Of a stretch of DNA of 64,000 bases, positions 62,722 through 64,000 are shown one piece after another. The notes under the pieces are model-generated. The model ran no database searches and was not told the origin of the DNA. It saw only the letters and a program-made list of their open reading frames with translations. This DNA is from Mangifera indica (Eukaryota > Streptophyta > Magnoliopsida > Sapindales > Anacardiaceae): contig NC_058147.1 of assembly GCF_011075055.1 (NCBI RefSeq), positions 12,958,001-13,022,000 of the forward strand, written 5' to 3'. The position numbers were made by a program, and so were the translations under genes. Within the stretch, counting starts at the first letter, position 1; each line of letters starts with the position of its first letter.

Positions 62722-63930
62722 ACTTTTCTTCTAGTGTTTTAACTCCATACCACACAGAGGAGGTCCTCTTCTCTTTGAAAGAGTTAGAATCACCAAATGA
62801 AGATAGTGTTTCAATCCTCTCTTATTTGCAAAAGATTTTTCCATGTTTATACTTTGCTCCTATTATTTTTTACAACATTGGTTTCCTTAGAAAATTTCTC
62901 CCATTGTTCTAATCGCTTTTTGGTTATAGATGAATGGAACAACTTTCTTGAGCGAGTGAGATGCCTTTGTGAAGAACTTAAAAGGATCTTATGAACTAGA
63001 AGAAGAGCTCTGCCTCTGGGCATCATATAGAGGCCAAACTTTAACTAGAACTGGTATTTAATAAGCCTCTCTGTGGGTTGTGGGTCTGTTAGTGTGGATC
63101 TGTATTACACTAGGTTATAATTCTCTACATTATTGTCCCCTGTCTTACATCAATTGACTGATACTTTGTTATGAATTAAAGTGAGAGGTATCATGTACTA
63201 CCGGAAAGTTTTGGAACTGCAGGCATTTCTTGATATGGCCCAACATGAAGGTAAATATTGCATGATAGAAATAGCAGTGCATTTGATTATTTGCTGCTCA
63301 TCCGTAATGCTTGATTCTGTGCATATTTGTTTACCTACAGATGCTCTTTCTCTATAAAATAATTGTATATTATCATGTGGTTGATTCTTGCATTACTGGG
63401 TCTGGATATTGTACCTTGTAGATTTGATGGAAGGCTATAAGGCATTTGAATTAAATATGGATGATAACAAGGGGAAAGATCATTGGTGACACAGTGTCAA
63501 GCTGTTCCTGATATGAAATTCACATATCTTGTTTCATGCCAACAATACGGTATTCACAAGCGATGTGGTGATCATCCTGTACAGGACATTCTGAGGCTGA
63601 TGACAAAGTATGTGTGCATTTAATTTCTTGTTGAATCGCTAATTGTAGTTAATTTGTACTGATCAGGACATTTTGAATTAGCAGACCATGGGGCTCATCA
63701 TAACATGTCTGAGATTAATTTATTTTGGAATCAATATTTAAGTTAATTTAACTGATTGATTTATTATTCTTGACAGGTATCCCTCACTTCGTGTAGCATA
63801 CATTGATGAGGTTGAAAAACCCAGTGAAGACAGATCAAAAAAGATCAACCAGAAGATCTATTACTCAGTTTTGGTGGAGGCTGAACCAAAGTCTATTGAT
63901 TCTCCATATCCAATTCAAAGTTTGGATGAG
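62722..63930 (+). pseudogene. Callose synthase (glucan synthase-like) gene fragment, five exons, two frameshifts
   Basis: Exons: about 62722-62844 (SVLTPYHTEEVLFSLKELE...LQKIFP), 62930-63053 (EWNNFLERVRC, then LWASYRGQTLTRT), 63182-63250 (VRGIMYYRKVLELQAFLDMA), 63422-63607 (DLMEGYKAFELN, then QAVPDMKFTYLVSCQQYG) and 63777-63930 (YPSLRVAYIDEVEKP...IQSLDE). These belong to the cytoplasmic catalytic loop of plant 1,3-beta-glucan synthases, large plasma-membrane proteins that make callose from UDP-glucose. An extra A in the AAAA run near 62980 and a missing G near 63471 shift the frame inside exons 2 and 4. The base before the first donor makes Tyr of the usual Asp in PDEW. Splice sites are otherwise intact. 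The gene may continue to the right. Its many upstream exons are missing, so it is probably a truncated pseudogene, unless the shifts are sequencing errors. Confidence 0.85.
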
Positions 63931-64000
63931 GTAAGCTCAAATTTATCTGTGTACAGCCATGTCACAAATTGGCAATGGCTTTTATCAATAGAGAAATCTT
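63931..64000 (+). other. Intron of the callose synthase-like fragment, cut by the window edge
   Basis: Starts with a good donor, GTAAGC, right after the LDE codons. The next exon would lie beyond the window. Confidence 0.7.

Overview
This window looks like nuclear DNA of a flowering plant, most likely a eudicot. It is AT-rich. Its one intact gene has GT-AG introns, and most of the rest is nested LTR retrotransposon debris, hAT-type DNA elements, a LINE scrap and an integrated plant pararetrovirus. There are no bacterial-style operons, no rRNA or tRNA genes and no CRISPR array that I can see.

Genes. The backbone is a small cluster of 12-oxophytodienoate reductase (OPR, old yellow enzyme family) genes: (A) a pseudogene with exons 2-5 at 17570-18943 (+); (C) a broken exon 1-2 copy at 24918-25270 (+); (B) one complete five-exon gene at 33144-35916 (+), encoding 370 residues; (D) an isolated promoter plus exon 1 at 38758-39040 (-). 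The right edge (62722-64000) holds five exons of a callose synthase-like gene with two apparent frameshifts.

Pararetrovirus. Caulimoviridae-like sequence lies at 11527-16920 (+), just upstream of OPR-A exon 2, and at 36370-38540 (-), just downstream of OPR-D exon 1. The two pieces overlap by about 0.57 kb and otherwise complement each other, as do OPR A and D. The simplest reading is one OPR gene with a viral insertion in intron 1, cut in two by an inversion of about 25 kb. Both viral copies are heavily broken.

Mobile DNA, left to right. 1-8340: two LTRs of a TGTAACAC family (one a solo LTR with a perfect target duplication) set in an old Ty1/copia element. 8341-11526: a gypsy fragment, a hAT MITE and a LINE fragment. 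19360-21921: two hAT-type MITEs. 22065-24715: an internally deleted copia element in the promoter of OPR-C. 25840-30990: a decayed copia element that cuts OPR-C. 39965-40926: a fold-back inverted repeat of nearly 1 kb. 41638-45660: nested TGTAACAC-family LTRs plus a MITE. 46161-53619: a full-length but internally deleted Athila-type gypsy element. 53620-58012: part of a second large copia element. 58149-62105: a decayed hAT transposon.

The features most worth a second look are the Phe in place of the catalytic Tyr in the only intact OPR, the OPR/virus split, and the fold-back element. All calls come from reading the sequence by eye. Percent identities are rough and no database search was run.
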